A stretch of DNA of 64,000 nt from contig NC_092571.1 of the NCBI RefSeq assembly GCF_037975245.1, forward strand, positions 6,800,501-6,864,500, written 5' to 3'. Under the pieces are notes generated by a model. The model worked only from the letters and a program-made list of their open reading frames with translations, made no database searches and was not told where the DNA came from. Positions 11,233 through 21,431 of this stretch are shown here, piece after piece (positions within the stretch are counted from its first letter, which is position 1; every line of letters begins with the position of its first letter). The stretch comes from Apostichopus japonicus (Eukaryota; Echinodermata; Holothuroidea; Aspidochirotida; Stichopodidae). A program made the position numbers and the translations under genes.

Positions 11233-11614
11233 AATTCGCGCCCCCCGGGTTAGAAAATCCTGGATACGCGCCTGGTTATCCCTAACAAATGGATAAATCG
11301 CTTAAAGACAAACTATGGAGACTTTTCGATGAACATAAAATCCCACCATTTTGCATGTATGTAATCCTTAACTCACTCCAATTACATTGCTGTAATTAAC
11401 TTTACCAATTTCGGACGTTAAATACGTGAAAAATGGGAAGTAAAGTCAGCTTCTTATGAAACCTGTTTCAGACATTCCTGAAACATTCCGAAGACATCAG
11501 GTGACCATGTGACGTCACTGTTTGTATACCTCACTCACAACAATACTTTTAGTGTGTAAAGTTGTATACTTGAGCTGCCAAAAACATCAACGATATTACT
11601 CCTTTTCCCCCGAA

Positions 11615-11737
11615 ATGCCACAATTCTGTGTTGTTGGAGGTTGCAGTTGTACCTCATCCAACAAAAGCATCAGCTTTTTTAGATTTCCGAGTAAAAGAAC
11701 CGACGTAAAACGCCGCAGACTTTGGATCAATTTTTGA
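11615..11737 (+). pseudogene. THAP-type zinc finger, N-terminal fragment
   Basis: The frame starting at this Met begins MPQFCVVGGCS and continues with SFFRFPS and a basic RRRLW stretch. That is the start of the C2CH THAP DNA-binding domain: Met-Pro, Cys-x(4)-Cys-type zinc ligands, the FFRFP core and the conserved Trp. A stop follows three residues after the Trp, so the second Cys and His ligands and the AVPTIF-like end are missing in this frame. No splice donor explains the break. THAP domains occur in P-element-like transposases and in host regulators, so this is most likely a decayed remnant of one of these. Confidence 0.6.
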
Positions 11738-13150
11738 GATCCACGCGGAAAGATTTTTCAGCACCCGGAGTATCTCATGCCCACGAGTCCACATGCATGA
11801 CCCTGCCTCTGTGTAAGCTGCAAATGTCTCATTCTGCGAAAGTTATATTCTGTCGATAGCTGTGTCGGACCATGACCGGACATAGCTAATGTGAAATTGA
11901 CCGTAAACAAGCTCTGGACGTCCTTACATGTAACATTATATCACGCAATTGACAGTATAATATTTACCGTAAGAGATGACCGTGTATATACCGTGCCTAT
12001 AGGGTAGCATTGTTAGTACATGTATGGCTCACAGCATGTGTAAATAGTCATGCTATAGGATTTCACCGCATTTATCTATTTCCTTTGTTGTATTCCAGTA
12101 TCGTGAGTTCGTGATACATTGTGTTATATTGTCCGTTATGTTTATTCCGGCATCTGCATGGTCCAAGGAGTTGGATAAAAACGGTTCTATGTAGCGATCG
12201 GGCGTTTTATTTCGTTAGTGACTGTCTTGTGATTGTGGGATGTAACTGGTCAAGGCCTGTTTCAACTAGGCCTAACTCCATGGAATTACACAGAGTCATG
12301 ACGGTAGTAGTTTCGCACAGGATTGAACGAGAAACGTGGATTTGGATATTCACTGCTAAATTTTGTTTATTGAAAGGATACTTTTTCTGTGTTTGTACTT
12401 TTGGATATTAAAACGAGTAAGTACTATGTTCAGCTGAAGCTTAGTCATGCATATGCTACCCTGGTCGATTCGGGTCAGCGTGTTCTCGTAGTTGTTCGAT
12501 TATGTTTAGTGTCTTTTTGGTAATTTGTTGACAGTAACGTAAGCCATTTTCCCGTCACATATCACGCATGAGGCATCTTTTAGGTCTATTCTTCTGTTCA
12601 GTTTACGGTATCTTGCGATCAAATTGTATTACGGAATCGCCAAGCTGCTTGCCAGCATGTTCTACAGTATATTGTACCGTACGGACCTATTGACGCTCCG
12701 CTATGTAAAAGATGCTTCCATTTGAGTGGAAATTTTGCTAATGAAATAACCAATTTAACTAAAATTTCTGCTTATAATTGTCTTAAAACTAGTTGTTAAC
12801 CTTCATGTGTTCTTGTTTTAAGCTAACAGCTTTTCAAACGCTCGAAATTGGAAGTCAAAAACAGTACAATTGATCGCTATCTGTGTACAAAAGTGCCTAT
12901 ATCAGCGTTTGATTTTCGCGGTATACAAACAATGACGTCACACGGTGACCAGAGGCTCCTTTGGGTCAATCTCTGTTTTCAGACATTCCAGAGGTACATG
13001 TCACGTGACAACCCAAAATGTCCATTTTCGTGGTCGTTTTTTCATGGGTTTTAGTAGGTTTTCGAAGATTATTTTTTACACATGTTGATTATGGGTATGT
13101 AAACTCCTAAATTAATGGAAATCCAAAAAAAAAATTTACCTACATAGTTG
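11738..13150. other. No recognisable gene
   Basis: Mixed-composition sequence with short frames lacking domains, splice pairs or signal peptides that I can support. Confidence 0.4.
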
Positions 13151-13155
13151 GTCTT

Positions 13156-14125
13156 TAAAATCCTTAGGCCCTATTCAGTGTGAGGGGTATTTCTTGTAGT
13201 GCGCGTGCGCGCTACAAGATTGGCATTGCTTGCTCAGTGAACGATACCTACATGACTAAAGTTTAATATAGTCTCTGTTTTTCTAAATTTGGAACCCGTG
13301 TGGCCGACATAGTTACCCTTGTCACATATTTTACAGCATAACAATTACACAACATTAGAGTTGTCACAATAACCCCATGAATGGACTGGATAAGTACGCA
13401 GAGGCGTGCACAGGTGTATGAGGTGTTGGGCATTGGGGGGGGGGTGGAATTCAGAATTCCGCCGTCTGATTAAGGTAGAGGGCTGAACTTTTGTCGAAGG
13501 GCAAGAGGCGAATGACAGATTTTACAAAGGAGGTGCTGCCATGGGGTTTAGGGGTCTTGCTCCAGCAAAAAATAAAAATTTAACGTCAGATGGTGCATTC
13601 TGAGGAACTAGGTTACATCCGTAGTAGAGTTCAATTTAGAGACATTTCCATAATGACGTTTTGTTGAAATCACTCTTTCAAAGACCTATATCCTGTACAA
13701 TACTGGTTCTGGTACATATTTTTCTAGCCTGGAAACGAAATGAAATGGAAGCTTGAAATAATTAAATATACATACAAAAAAAAACAGATAAAAATATGAG
13801 AACGCAAACGATTTGTAAAAAAAAAACAATCCCGGTCTTGGTACGCTTAAGGAGTTTTGCATACAACAATTTATGAAATACTAGGCTATCGGAAGACGGA
13901 AAGAGTAGAGTTGTGTGGTTGTAGTTTCAGAAGGCGAAGTCGATGGATATTTCCGCCATACAAAATAAAAATTTAATATGTAAAGTTCAGAATAGTAAAA
14001 CAGAAAAGAAAGACAAAGAAATAATGCAAACGAGAGAACATACATTCCATCAAATTTGAGATTCGTCAAACTCTTTTGGTGTAAAATCCATCTTTTTGAT
14101 CCCGATTTGACTTTCCTGAGAGTGC
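13156..14125. repeat. Duplicated segment, copy A
   Basis: About 400 bases from AAAATCCTTAGGCC onward are closely similar to 20678-21070, and a second block (about 13,830-14,000) matches 21,085-21,260. Copy A has about 270 bases between the blocks that copy B lacks. Both contain a CTTGTAGTGCGCG near-palindrome and a hAT-like terminus near 13,396. The end of this segment overlaps a decayed relative of the small secreted-peptide genes. Confidence 0.85.
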
Positions 14126-14141
14126 AGGTGCTCTTTGACAA
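13881..14141 (-). pseudogene. Fragment related to the small secreted-peptide genes
   Basis: The first part of the minus-strand frame contains RKVKSGSKRWILHQKSLTNL, nearly matching the frame at 21432-21704. A good splice donor (GTATGT) follows TTTGATGGAAT near 14,040. No signal-peptide exon is seen upstream: that side is occupied by an ~83-bp tandem duplication and the plus-strand gene. I read it as a truncated paralogue. Confidence 0.45.
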
Positions 14142-14310
14142 ATAACCAATCTAAATAGAATTGGATTTCTCCATATGGGTTTAATATTAGACCTTTCAGA
14201 TTTGACACTATGCTATGTTTGGTCAAATAACCACTAATCTTAATAGAATGGTTTATCTATATGGACTTAACATTAGACCTTTCAGATTTGACACTAATAT
14301 GCATGTTTGG
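14137..14310. repeat. Tandem duplication, ~83-bp unit, two copies
   Basis: The two copies share TTAGACCTTTCAGATTTGAC and the following ACTA...ATG...TTTGGTCAA, with small indels between them. Confidence 0.8.
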
Positions 14311-14371
14311 TCAAGCACTTCGAAAGTTGTCTTTGAAGAGAAAACGTTCACTTTGCGTCGATACCTCCAAC

Positions 14372-14504
14372 ATGAATTTTTACATATGCTTTGTATTTCT
14401 TGCCTGTTCAGTGTTTGTTGTTGCATCAAAAAAAAAAAATGGAACTTGAAGAGCAAGAATTCCACGAAGGAAGTGATTAGTGTCTAGACAATTACAGTAG
14501 AGAG
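14372..14504 (+). pseudogene. Signal-peptide exon of a damaged Gly-rich secreted protein gene (exon 1)
   Basis: The Met at 14372 starts a strong signal peptide, MNFYICFVFLACSVFVVAS. A run of 12 A then throws the frame into an early TGA. The exon ends in an excellent donor, GAG|GTAAGT. Its length is 133 bases, one more than a multiple of three. In the frame that reaches the donor at phase 0 there is an acidic stretch (ELEEQEFHEGSD), then a TAG. So there is one probable homopolymer indel plus one nonsense codon. It could be a pseudogene, or the A-run may be a sequencing error. I pair it with 15951-16228 because phases match. Confidence 0.45.
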
Positions 14505-14519
14505 GTAAGTGTGGGAGTG

Positions 14520-14560
14520 AGAGGGTGGGCGTCGGGGGGTTGGGGTGGTGGTGAAAGGAT
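14520..14560. repeat. G-rich tract
   Basis: A G-rich low-complexity stretch immediately after the exon 1 donor. Confidence 0.6.
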
Positions 14561-15147
14561 ACCAGCTTGTCCGTGCATGGTAACTTGAAAGCATTATAGA
14601 GGAAAAGTTATCATCAGTTAGTCGAGTTTTCAATTATGACGTGTTTCATTTTACGTTTTGGTCGAGGTTGCGATGATCAAACTAAGATCATAATCTATCA
14701 AATAATTACAAAAACACTGTTTTATCTTCAATTATGTAGTTTTTTTTAAAATGTTATATCTCATGATCAAGTAAATCAGAAAGAATAAAATATGTAAATT
14801 ACTTGAATCCACGCTCAAGTTTCGAACCTTACATACTTCACAGGGAAGCTATGTATTGCCTTTGATTTGTTTTGTAAAAATCATGAACTCTGCCATTAAC
14901 CGTTAATTTTCTTTCACTAGACTGTTCTTACAGTTGCATTTTTTTTCGTTAAAATTAAATGTTAGCACGAATGATAAGCAGTTGAAAAATTACGACGAAT
15001 AAAATAATTTCGGATCTCACCGTCGTTGAAATTATTGGTATTCCGAGTTTATACATGTTAGTACAAAACGTGTCCACGCCCTCAATTGTGCGACATGGTA
15101 TCCTACGTTAACATGTAAATTGAATTATATTATAATTGTATAATTGT

Positions 15148-15510
15148 ACAATGTCGTTTACCTCCATTGCATTAACATAAAGTGTGTTCAAAGAATCTCA
15201 TTCGATATCCGGCTTTAGGAATCACAGATGATTTCGAGTTGGTTAGCATCATGTTTGATCTCTAGAGTAAGGCAAAATATGTCACCAAAAACAGAACTAG
15301 TATTGTTCGATACAGGTGACAAACGCCTACAGTGGAATTACGACCTTCCTTACCGGTTTCGAACCTCTGGACATACAATCAGCGTCCATAGCCTAGTGGT
15401 TAGGGTGTCCGCGTACAGAAGGCCCGTGGTTCGAATCCCGGTGGAGGCTGAGAGTTTTTTCACTGTTCTTGATTTTCCAACTCATTCCGTTTTTCATTTA
15501 TATATATTCA
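15148..15510 (+). repeat. tRNA-like repeat unit 1
   Basis: First of two adjacent units about 365 bases long. It carries a tRNA-like block at 15380-15450 whose anticodon arm is damaged by loss of four bases (GCGG) compared with unit 2. The A-box and B-box sequences are still intact. Confidence 0.85.
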
Positions 15511-15514
15511 TTTG

Positions 15515-15860
15515 CCTTTGTCGTTTACCTCCATTGTATAAACATAAAGTCTGTTAAAAGTATCTCTTTCGAGATCCGGCTTTAGGAATCACAAATGATT
15601 TCGAGTTGGTTAGCATCATGTTTGATCTCTAGAGTAAGGCAAAATATGTCACCAAAAACAGAATTGGTATTGTTCGATACATGTGACAAACGCCTACAGT
15701 GGAATTACGACCTTCCTTACCGGTTTCGAACCTCTGGACATACAATCAGCGTCCATAGCCTAGTGGTTAGGGTGTCCGCGTACAGAGCGGAAGGCCCCGG
15801 TTCGAATCCCGGTGGGGCTGGAAGTTTTTTTCACTGTTCTTGATTCAACTCATTGCGATC
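15515..15860 (+). repeat. tRNA-like repeat unit 2
   Basis: Second tandem unit, close to the first through CACCAAAAACAGAA and CCTTACCGGTTTCGAACC. It contains the best tRNA-like block (15747-15820) and ends near a TA-rich tract. Confidence 0.85.
15747..15820 (+). ncRNA. tRNA-derived RNA polymerase III unit
   Basis: 74 bases with a perfect A box (TAGCCTAGTGG) and a perfect B box (GGTTCGAATCC). The anticodon stem pairs fully, TCCGC with GCGGA, and encloses a 7-base loop, GTACAGA. The T stem has one mismatch and the acceptor ends pair at most positions. A run of seven T follows at once, as in pol III terminators. The loop would give anticodon ACA, which is not a normal tRNA anticodon. I therefore call it tRNA-derived and not a working tRNA. 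Confidence 0.65.
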
Positions 15861-15867
15861 TCAATTA

Positions 15868-15872
15868 TATAT

Positions 15873-15910
<38 letters not shown>

Positions 15911-15911
15911 A
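15868..15911. repeat. (TA)n microsatellite
   Basis: TA repeat just upstream of the acceptor of the Gly-rich exon. Confidence 0.9.
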
Positions 15912-15950
15912 CAAAATATATATAACTAAATTATTATTTCTTCCTCATAG

Positions 15951-16228
15951 CGTCAATATGACTACGCAGATTACAACTTTTGGAGACAATATCTGCGATT
16001 ATATGGCGGTGGCGGAGGAAGAGGGGAGGAGGTGGTGGAGGAGGAGGTGGCGGTGGAGGAGAAGGCGGAGGCGGCGGATGTGGCAGAGGCGACGGAGGGG
16101 GAGGAGTTAACGGAGAGGGCGGTAATAACGGACGCGATGGAGGTCGTTCTGGAAGAGGTGGACGTGGTGAAGGAGGCAGACCAGGCACAGATGTAGGACG
16201 TAGGACGATGTATGAACACCTTGGATGA
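15951..16228 (+). pseudogene. Gly-rich exon of a damaged secreted protein gene (exon 2)
   Basis: A pyrimidine-rich acceptor ends TTCCTCATAG at 15950. At phase 0 the exon reads RQYDYADYNFWRQYLRLY then Gly-Gly repeats. It leaves the Gly frame at a GGGG run near 16022. The neighbouring frame then continues as long Gly-rich sequence with mixed GGA/GGT/GGC codons, ending in GRRTMYEHLG and a TGA at 16226-16228. The length is 278 bases, one short of a multiple of three, so one lost G explains the break. AATAAA lies about 85 bases downstream. The function is unknown; Gly-rich secreted proteins include structural, adhesive and antimicrobial kinds. Confidence 0.5.
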
Positions 16229-16311
16229 ACTACTTCACAGAGTAATATACCTGCTGCCTTACTGAAGCAGACATATGAAAGGCACGCAATGCTATAAAAA
16301 CACTGTACCGA

Positions 16312-16317
16312 AATAAA
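16312..16317 (+). promoter_or_regulatory. Polyadenylation signal AATAAA
   Basis: Canonical hexamer 84 bases after the stop of the Gly-rich exon, on the same strand. This supports that exon being terminal. Confidence 0.5.
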
Positions 16318-16682
16318 CGGTAGAACGAGCTTACCCGGAAATCTGATTATAATAGCTATGTGGTTCAGATGAAATTTTCCTGTAATTGGTCAGACATGAA
16401 TTTGAAATTGTTTAATTACCTTGTCCTCTTTCCTAACTTGTCACTTACATGATTCCTTAAATGCATTCATCTCACTGTGATATGGAGTGCATTATCTTCT
16501 TCATAAAACTCGAAAGGTGTGACAATAACGACAACAGAATAAAAACTCAAGAATAAAACTAGTAGCGTGGTTTTGATTCAAGGATTTTCATTTGGAAAAT
16601 TTTCATTGATATCGTTTTAATCACTCTAAGTTATAAACCATCTAGTTTTCGAAACTGTTATTTCTCATAAACATGCACATAT

Positions 16683-16694
16683 AAATCGTACGTA

Positions 16695-16736
<42 letters not shown>
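16683..16736. repeat. (TA)n microsatellite
   Basis: About 50 bases of TA repeat. Confidence 0.92.
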
Positions 16737-17860
16737 CAATAACATGACATTCAGGACAATTAATGTAGCAGTATCTTCGTATACGAATAGTCGCGTTCAT
16801 ATAATATGGCGCAGTCTACTTCAAATGAGTGCAACTCACTATAGGATGATCATACACGAGAAACCAGTACTATACCCCCCCCCCCACCCCCACCTTCGAA
16901 AAGCAAGCAGTTGATGTTTATTCCTAGACAGTTTCTTTCCCCCTCTTTGCATTCTTATCATAAAATTCTTCTTCTTTCTCAACCCCCCCCCCCCCCCCAA
17001 ATAAACTGAAACAATACTGTAGAACAGAGAAACGGAATCGCGCAATACATTGCTCATTACTGGAATCAGTCACTAATTTAACTCATTGTTCCCTTGTATG
17101 CACTACAATGCACCCTTGCTTGGTGTGCTATACCGTGGTTCGAGTTATTTTATCTGGTAGGGTGTGTTATACTAAACTATTATAGGGAAATTTACACTGT
17201 CACGCCGGCTACACGAAATAAAGGATGGCGCTATTTCGTAATAGCTTAATGGATAAACTGACTTCCCTTTTCTGATTATCACAGCAGTCTAGAATTTTCG
17301 TTCTGAGATTGAAGGTCACGTCGTTTGTGAAAGCAAATTATGCTTATTTAAGTTAGATAATATTACGACTCGGATGATCTGGCTGATCCATTCCTCCGAC
17401 TGACGATTGGACTTGGGGAACACCACCCCACCCCCACCAACACACCACCCCACCCGCACCCTCTTTGTATGCACGCCACCGTTATAAAAGTGTTCGCAGA
17501 ATTACAGATATCTGATTACTGAAGTATCCTCATGTAAAGTGAAAGCTTAACTGTCATATAAATTAGTATAAATTTCCACTCCTCAGAGCATAGCTTTGCT
17601 GGATTAATCTAATATAATCTATATCATAAGAAAAACTTTCGTCTAAGTTTCATAAAACTTGGAACGATAAACAGTTACATACGACATTAAAATCCATACG
17701 CATTCTTTTCATCAATATCGACAGGTTCTTTTTCTCTGATCTCGAAAATGCGGGTAGCCGTCAGATACTATTTAAATGCTCGTATGAAATGAAAACCTGA
17801 AAGAAATATGAGGAAATGAAAGAACGGCTTTCTTTTTTCATTCACAACCCTGGAAGAAAG
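16737..17860. other. No recognisable gene; C-rich tracts
   Basis: Contains poly-C runs near 16,876 and 16,985 and a CCACCCC-rich patch near 17,423-17,460. No coding exon that I can support. Confidence 0.4.
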
Positions 17861-17867
17861 GTTATCG

Positions 17868-18170
17868 AAAGACGGTAAGGGTAGAGGGCGCATTGTAGAT
17901 GATATTTCCGCCATAACCACTACAATTTTCGTATTTAAAGTTAACTGTTTTCATTGTTCTATTAGTTGTGCAAGAGTCTTATCGCGGTTTTTCGAGAATA
18001 AAAAAAAAGAAAAAACGACGAAGAAACAAAAACCCGAAAGAACGAACCTTTCCCCAAACTTGAGATTCGTCAAATTATTTTGGTGTAAAGTTCACCTCTT
18101 CGATCCCAATATGACTTTCTTTGACATAATTGCTGAGTTTGCAGCGGATGGGGGGGGGGGGTGCTAGAAG
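17868..18170 (-). pseudogene. Diverged copy of the small secreted-peptide locus
   Basis: Homologous to 21,345-21,610: the same order of TCGAAAGACGG, GATGATATTTCCGCCATAAC, ATCGCGGTTTTTCGAGAAT and GATTCGTCAAA-TATTTTGGTG. The exon part corresponding to the KSGSK...FHQ region reads KESHIGIEEVNFTPK and then stops. No signal-peptide exon follows upstream, only G-rich sequence. I regard it as a decayed paralogue. Confidence 0.45.
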
Positions 18171-18299
18171 GGAGACAGGTGGGGCGGGGTGACGGGTGTA
18201 GGTGTGAGGTAGGGATGGGGAAGGGGTTGTGTATGAAATTTGATTTTCCCAGAGTTTGAGCCAATGAAGTTCACAATGAATGATTTCAGTCACTGCATT

Positions 18300-19789
18300 T
18301 TTGGTTAGTGTTTTACTTTAATAAGCATTGCTATCATTTGGAAAGTTAATGATAACAAGTTAACAAAACAGATTCTCCCATCACCAGTTTACAGCTGTAG
18401 GCTAAACGACTAATCCATTCAACAGTCTCTCAGATAAGGTCTACAGCGTTATGTTTCTGTTCAGTCCACCAAAAGTTAGTCCTGCAATTAAAAAAATTAT
18501 ATATATTCATAAGTTATATGATTAATGCAAACTTATCGAAAAAATAAAATGCGACGAATTAAGAGAAATTAAAGTTCATGCACTGCATTTATATTACGGC
18601 ACGCTTTTATTGTTCATACGTTAATTAGCCATGCGTAGTCCCGGTAACCAGCTAAACCAGGAATCTTTAATCCAACATTCCCTGTACCGCTGTGTTTATA
18701 TTTCAAACATCACGATTTATTTGGTTATAATATGAAAAAAAATATGAACTGAGCTGAAATCTCAGCTACACTCTGGATTAAAGGCAGACAGTAGAATATA
18801 TAAATAGATGGCGTTTGCTCTTAATCTAAGATATAACCTTGTAAATATTTCCTGAAATTATTACGGCACAGAAACATTGGAATATAAGACAAATGAATAA
18901 TAATCGAAACATTTGCTTGAATTAAAGTTAAATGTAAACGTACAGAACCATTGTTTTAATTAATATCTTTAATAAAATGTTTGTACATTTCTCACAATAT
19001 ACAGGCGGAGAGCATACATATTTCATTATTTGTTATTTCCCTCACTAAGTATACCCGTCTTCAACTTTCATAACTATTTTACTTGTAAATATTCCGTCTT
19101 TTAGGATAACATTTATATTGAGAATAATAATATATAAACTCTTTTCCTACACATATAGTGAAAATGTTGGATTCATTATGTAGTTTCTAACTTCGCGTAT
19201 TCCATAAGTTTGCATACCGGCCCTAATGTTTCGTATGTGTATACATATATAGTTGTACTGCCGCTGCTGCCTATGCACAATGTAGTTGTTAGTACAAAAT
19301 ATCGATTTGTAACCACGACTCCGCCATTTCGTTAACCCCATAACTTTAGCTAAAACGGGCAACACCGCTTGAGTCTGAACGAGTTTCGTGTTTTTGCATA
19401 TAGGCCTAGGCACTTAGGTCCATGGAGTAAACGTTGCGCAAGTGTTAAAACTGTTACCGAACCGTATGATAATTCCAGTAACAGGTTGTATGGTAATTAC
19501 TTAAACGCACATGTGCCCATTTAGGGCAAATCACTCCTGCATGAATTTTACCGCTGTTGGCTACTGTAGTATAGACATATAGAAGCGGGATTTTAAGCAA
19601 ACATCCGCAAAAGGTCCAGTTACGCTAAAGGATATAATTTATGACAAATGTGAAGCTAAGTCAAAAATACTGCTAGTGTTGTCACCCATTAAAACACCAT
19701 TTTTGTCTCATAACATCTCAAACATCGCCTAGACGATCTTATATAACACTTTTCATTCAATGTTAAAGACAAATAGCAAAAACACTTAC
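18300..19789. other. No second exon identified
   Basis: AT-rich sequence downstream (on the minus strand) of the donor at 19790. The remaining exon(s) of that gene should lie here or further on, but I could not fix one by splice site, phase and content. Confidence 0.35.
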
Positions 19790-19987
19790 TGTTTCATCAT
19801 TCTCTTCACGTCGTTGGATCGATCTACGACCATGATCATGATCATGGGGAATGGGACAAGAATCACCAGGGCGGTGTGCATGGGCATCTCGTAACACTCT
19901 CTCGTTCGCCCTCGGATGATCTGCGTCTGTGGTCAAAACCAGGGACATCACCAGACAGCTCAACAACAAGACGGACAGCAACTTCAT
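19790..19987 (-). CDS. Signal-peptide exon of a His-rich secreted peptide precursor (partial gene)
   Basis: The Met at 19987 begins MKLLSVLLLSCLVMSLVLTT, a clear signal peptide. A polar, His-rich region follows (AHAHRPGDSCPIPHDHDHG) and then Arg-Arg. GRR is a typical amidation plus dibasic cleavage motif, and QRRE is a second candidate site. The exon ends in a good donor at phase 0 (GAAACA|GTAAGT). It is 66 codons long; the rest of the protein is not located. The signal peptide closely resembles that of the frame at 21704, so the two are tandem paralogues. A neuropeptide-like or antimicrobial precursor is possible; neither is shown. Confidence 0.6.
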
Positions 19988-20170
19988 TTTACAAGTTTTC
20001 GCAGAATGTGTCAGCATATGCAGAAGATTATGCAATGTTGCTTTTGTCAAACTGGTCAGCAAGTCAAAATCTATCGACCTCGTTAGCAAAACTCTCAGGG
20101 ATAAGTGTCACACGCAGCACATCCCACAACCTTTTATCAGATAACTACATTGATACGTTCTTTTGTTTTT

Positions 20171-20180
20171 ATTATATAAA
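20171..20180 (-). promoter_or_regulatory. Candidate TATA box of the His-rich precursor gene
   Basis: Reads TTTATATAAT on the minus strand, about 185 bases before the ATG. The surrounding 20,155-20,330 is similar to 21,868-22,025 upstream of the paralogue, including GCAATATGTAATTCGACAAC. So the promoter region was copied together with the gene. Confidence 0.4.
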
Positions 20181-20565
20181 GGTGCAGGTGGTGGAAAATG
20201 CATTCTTTTTCATCTTATGTTTCTCGATTTTGTTGGACGAGACACCCTAGAAAACCAGATATCCATTTCACTTAGATCATAATATGTTGCAATATGTAAT
20301 TCGACAACTGCCCGGAACTGGCTTTAATACGGGTCGCATTTGTACTTGCGGTGGAGGACAATAACCTGAATAATAGTGAAGAGCAATAAGTATGAGACCG
20401 TGAAATTATCATAATCTACGAGCGCTCGACCCTCTTGTGAACTAATGTATGACGTAAGCAATGAGCATTACTATCAATCATGATGCTATCCAACCCGAAC
20501 GTTATTTGTGAAGTCTGAACTCGGAAGAGATACTATTAACTCCGTGAAATGAATATATATACATT

Positions 20566-20569
<4 letters not shown>

Positions 20570-20632
<63 letters not shown>
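20570..20632. repeat. (TA)n microsatellite
   Basis: About 60 bases of TA repeat. Confidence 0.93.
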
Positions 20633-20635
<3 letters not shown>

Positions 20636-20677
20636 TATATAGATAGAGATCCGTAATCCCTAACTAATGTATAATCG

Positions 20678-21285
20678 CTTAAAATCCTTAGGCCTAGTGT
20701 AAGGGATATTCATTGTAGTGCGCGTGCGCGCTACAAGATTGGCATTGCTTGCTCAGTGAACGATACCTACATGACTAAAGTTTAATATAGTCTCTGTTTT
20801 TCTAAATTTGGAACCCGTCTGGCCGACATAGTTACCCTTGTCACATATTTTACAGCATAACAATTACACAACATTAGAGTTGTCACAATAACCCCATTAA
20901 TGGACTGGATAAGTACCCAGTGGCGTGCACAGGTTTTGGGTGTTTGTGGCGTTTGGTGTTGAGGGGGGGGGGGAATTCCGAATTCCCCCCGTCTGATTAA
21001 GGTAGAGGGCTGAACTTTTGTCGAAGGGCCAGAGGCGAATAAAATATTTAACAAAGGAGGTGCTGCCATGGGGTTATTAAAAAAATCCCGGTCTTGGTAG
21101 GAAAAGGAGTTTTGCATACAACATTTCATGAAATACTAGGCTGTCGAAAGACGGAAAGAGCAGAGTTGTGTGGTTTTAGTTTCAGAAGGCGAAGTCGATG
21201 GATATTTCCTCCATTAAAACTACAATTTTAATATATAAAGTTCAGAATACCAAAAAAGAAAAAAAAAAAAAAAAAAAAGGAAAGA
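20678..21285. repeat. Duplicated segment, copy B
   Basis: Partner of 13156-14125, with about 270 internal bases missing. It includes the CTTGTAG-type near-palindrome and a terminus reading CAGTGGCGTGCACAGG near 20,939, which resembles a hAT-type end. No matching right end was found. Confidence 0.85.
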
Positions 21286-21431
21286 AAAGGAAGACGAATA
21301 AATAATGCAGATGAAAGAACAAACTTTTCCTCAAACAAAAGACGGTTATTGTAGAGGGCGAATTATAGATGATATTTCCGCCATAACCATTACAACTTTC
21401 GTATGTAAAGGTAACTATTTGTGTAAGATTC

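Larger units (their letters stand above)
8672..11274. mobile_element. Composite / nested non-autonomous DNA transposon
   Basis: The left end reads CAGGTGCGTATCCAGG and the right end (11259-11274) is its inverted complement with one change. Next to the ends lie G-rich / C-rich stretches typical of this class of element, with CGCGCCCCCCGGGT at both sides. Direct repeats GTTAT flank it (8667-8671, 11275-11279). That is only five bases, so the insertion duplication is imperfect or of another length. Inside are at least one further inserted element (9525-10602) and three copies of the shared ~95-bp module. There is no transposase reading frame. A purine-rich stretch at 8727-8880 is a low-complexity part of it. 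Confidence 0.72.

Noticed and set aside
15380-15450. First tRNA-like block as a functional tRNA gene
   Set aside because: The anticodon arm lacks four bases and cannot form; it is a degraded copy of the block in unit 2.
16839-17057. Minus-strand frame with poly-Gly
   Set aside because: Arises from poly-C runs on the plus strand; no codon variation or splice context, unlike the exon at 15951-16228.
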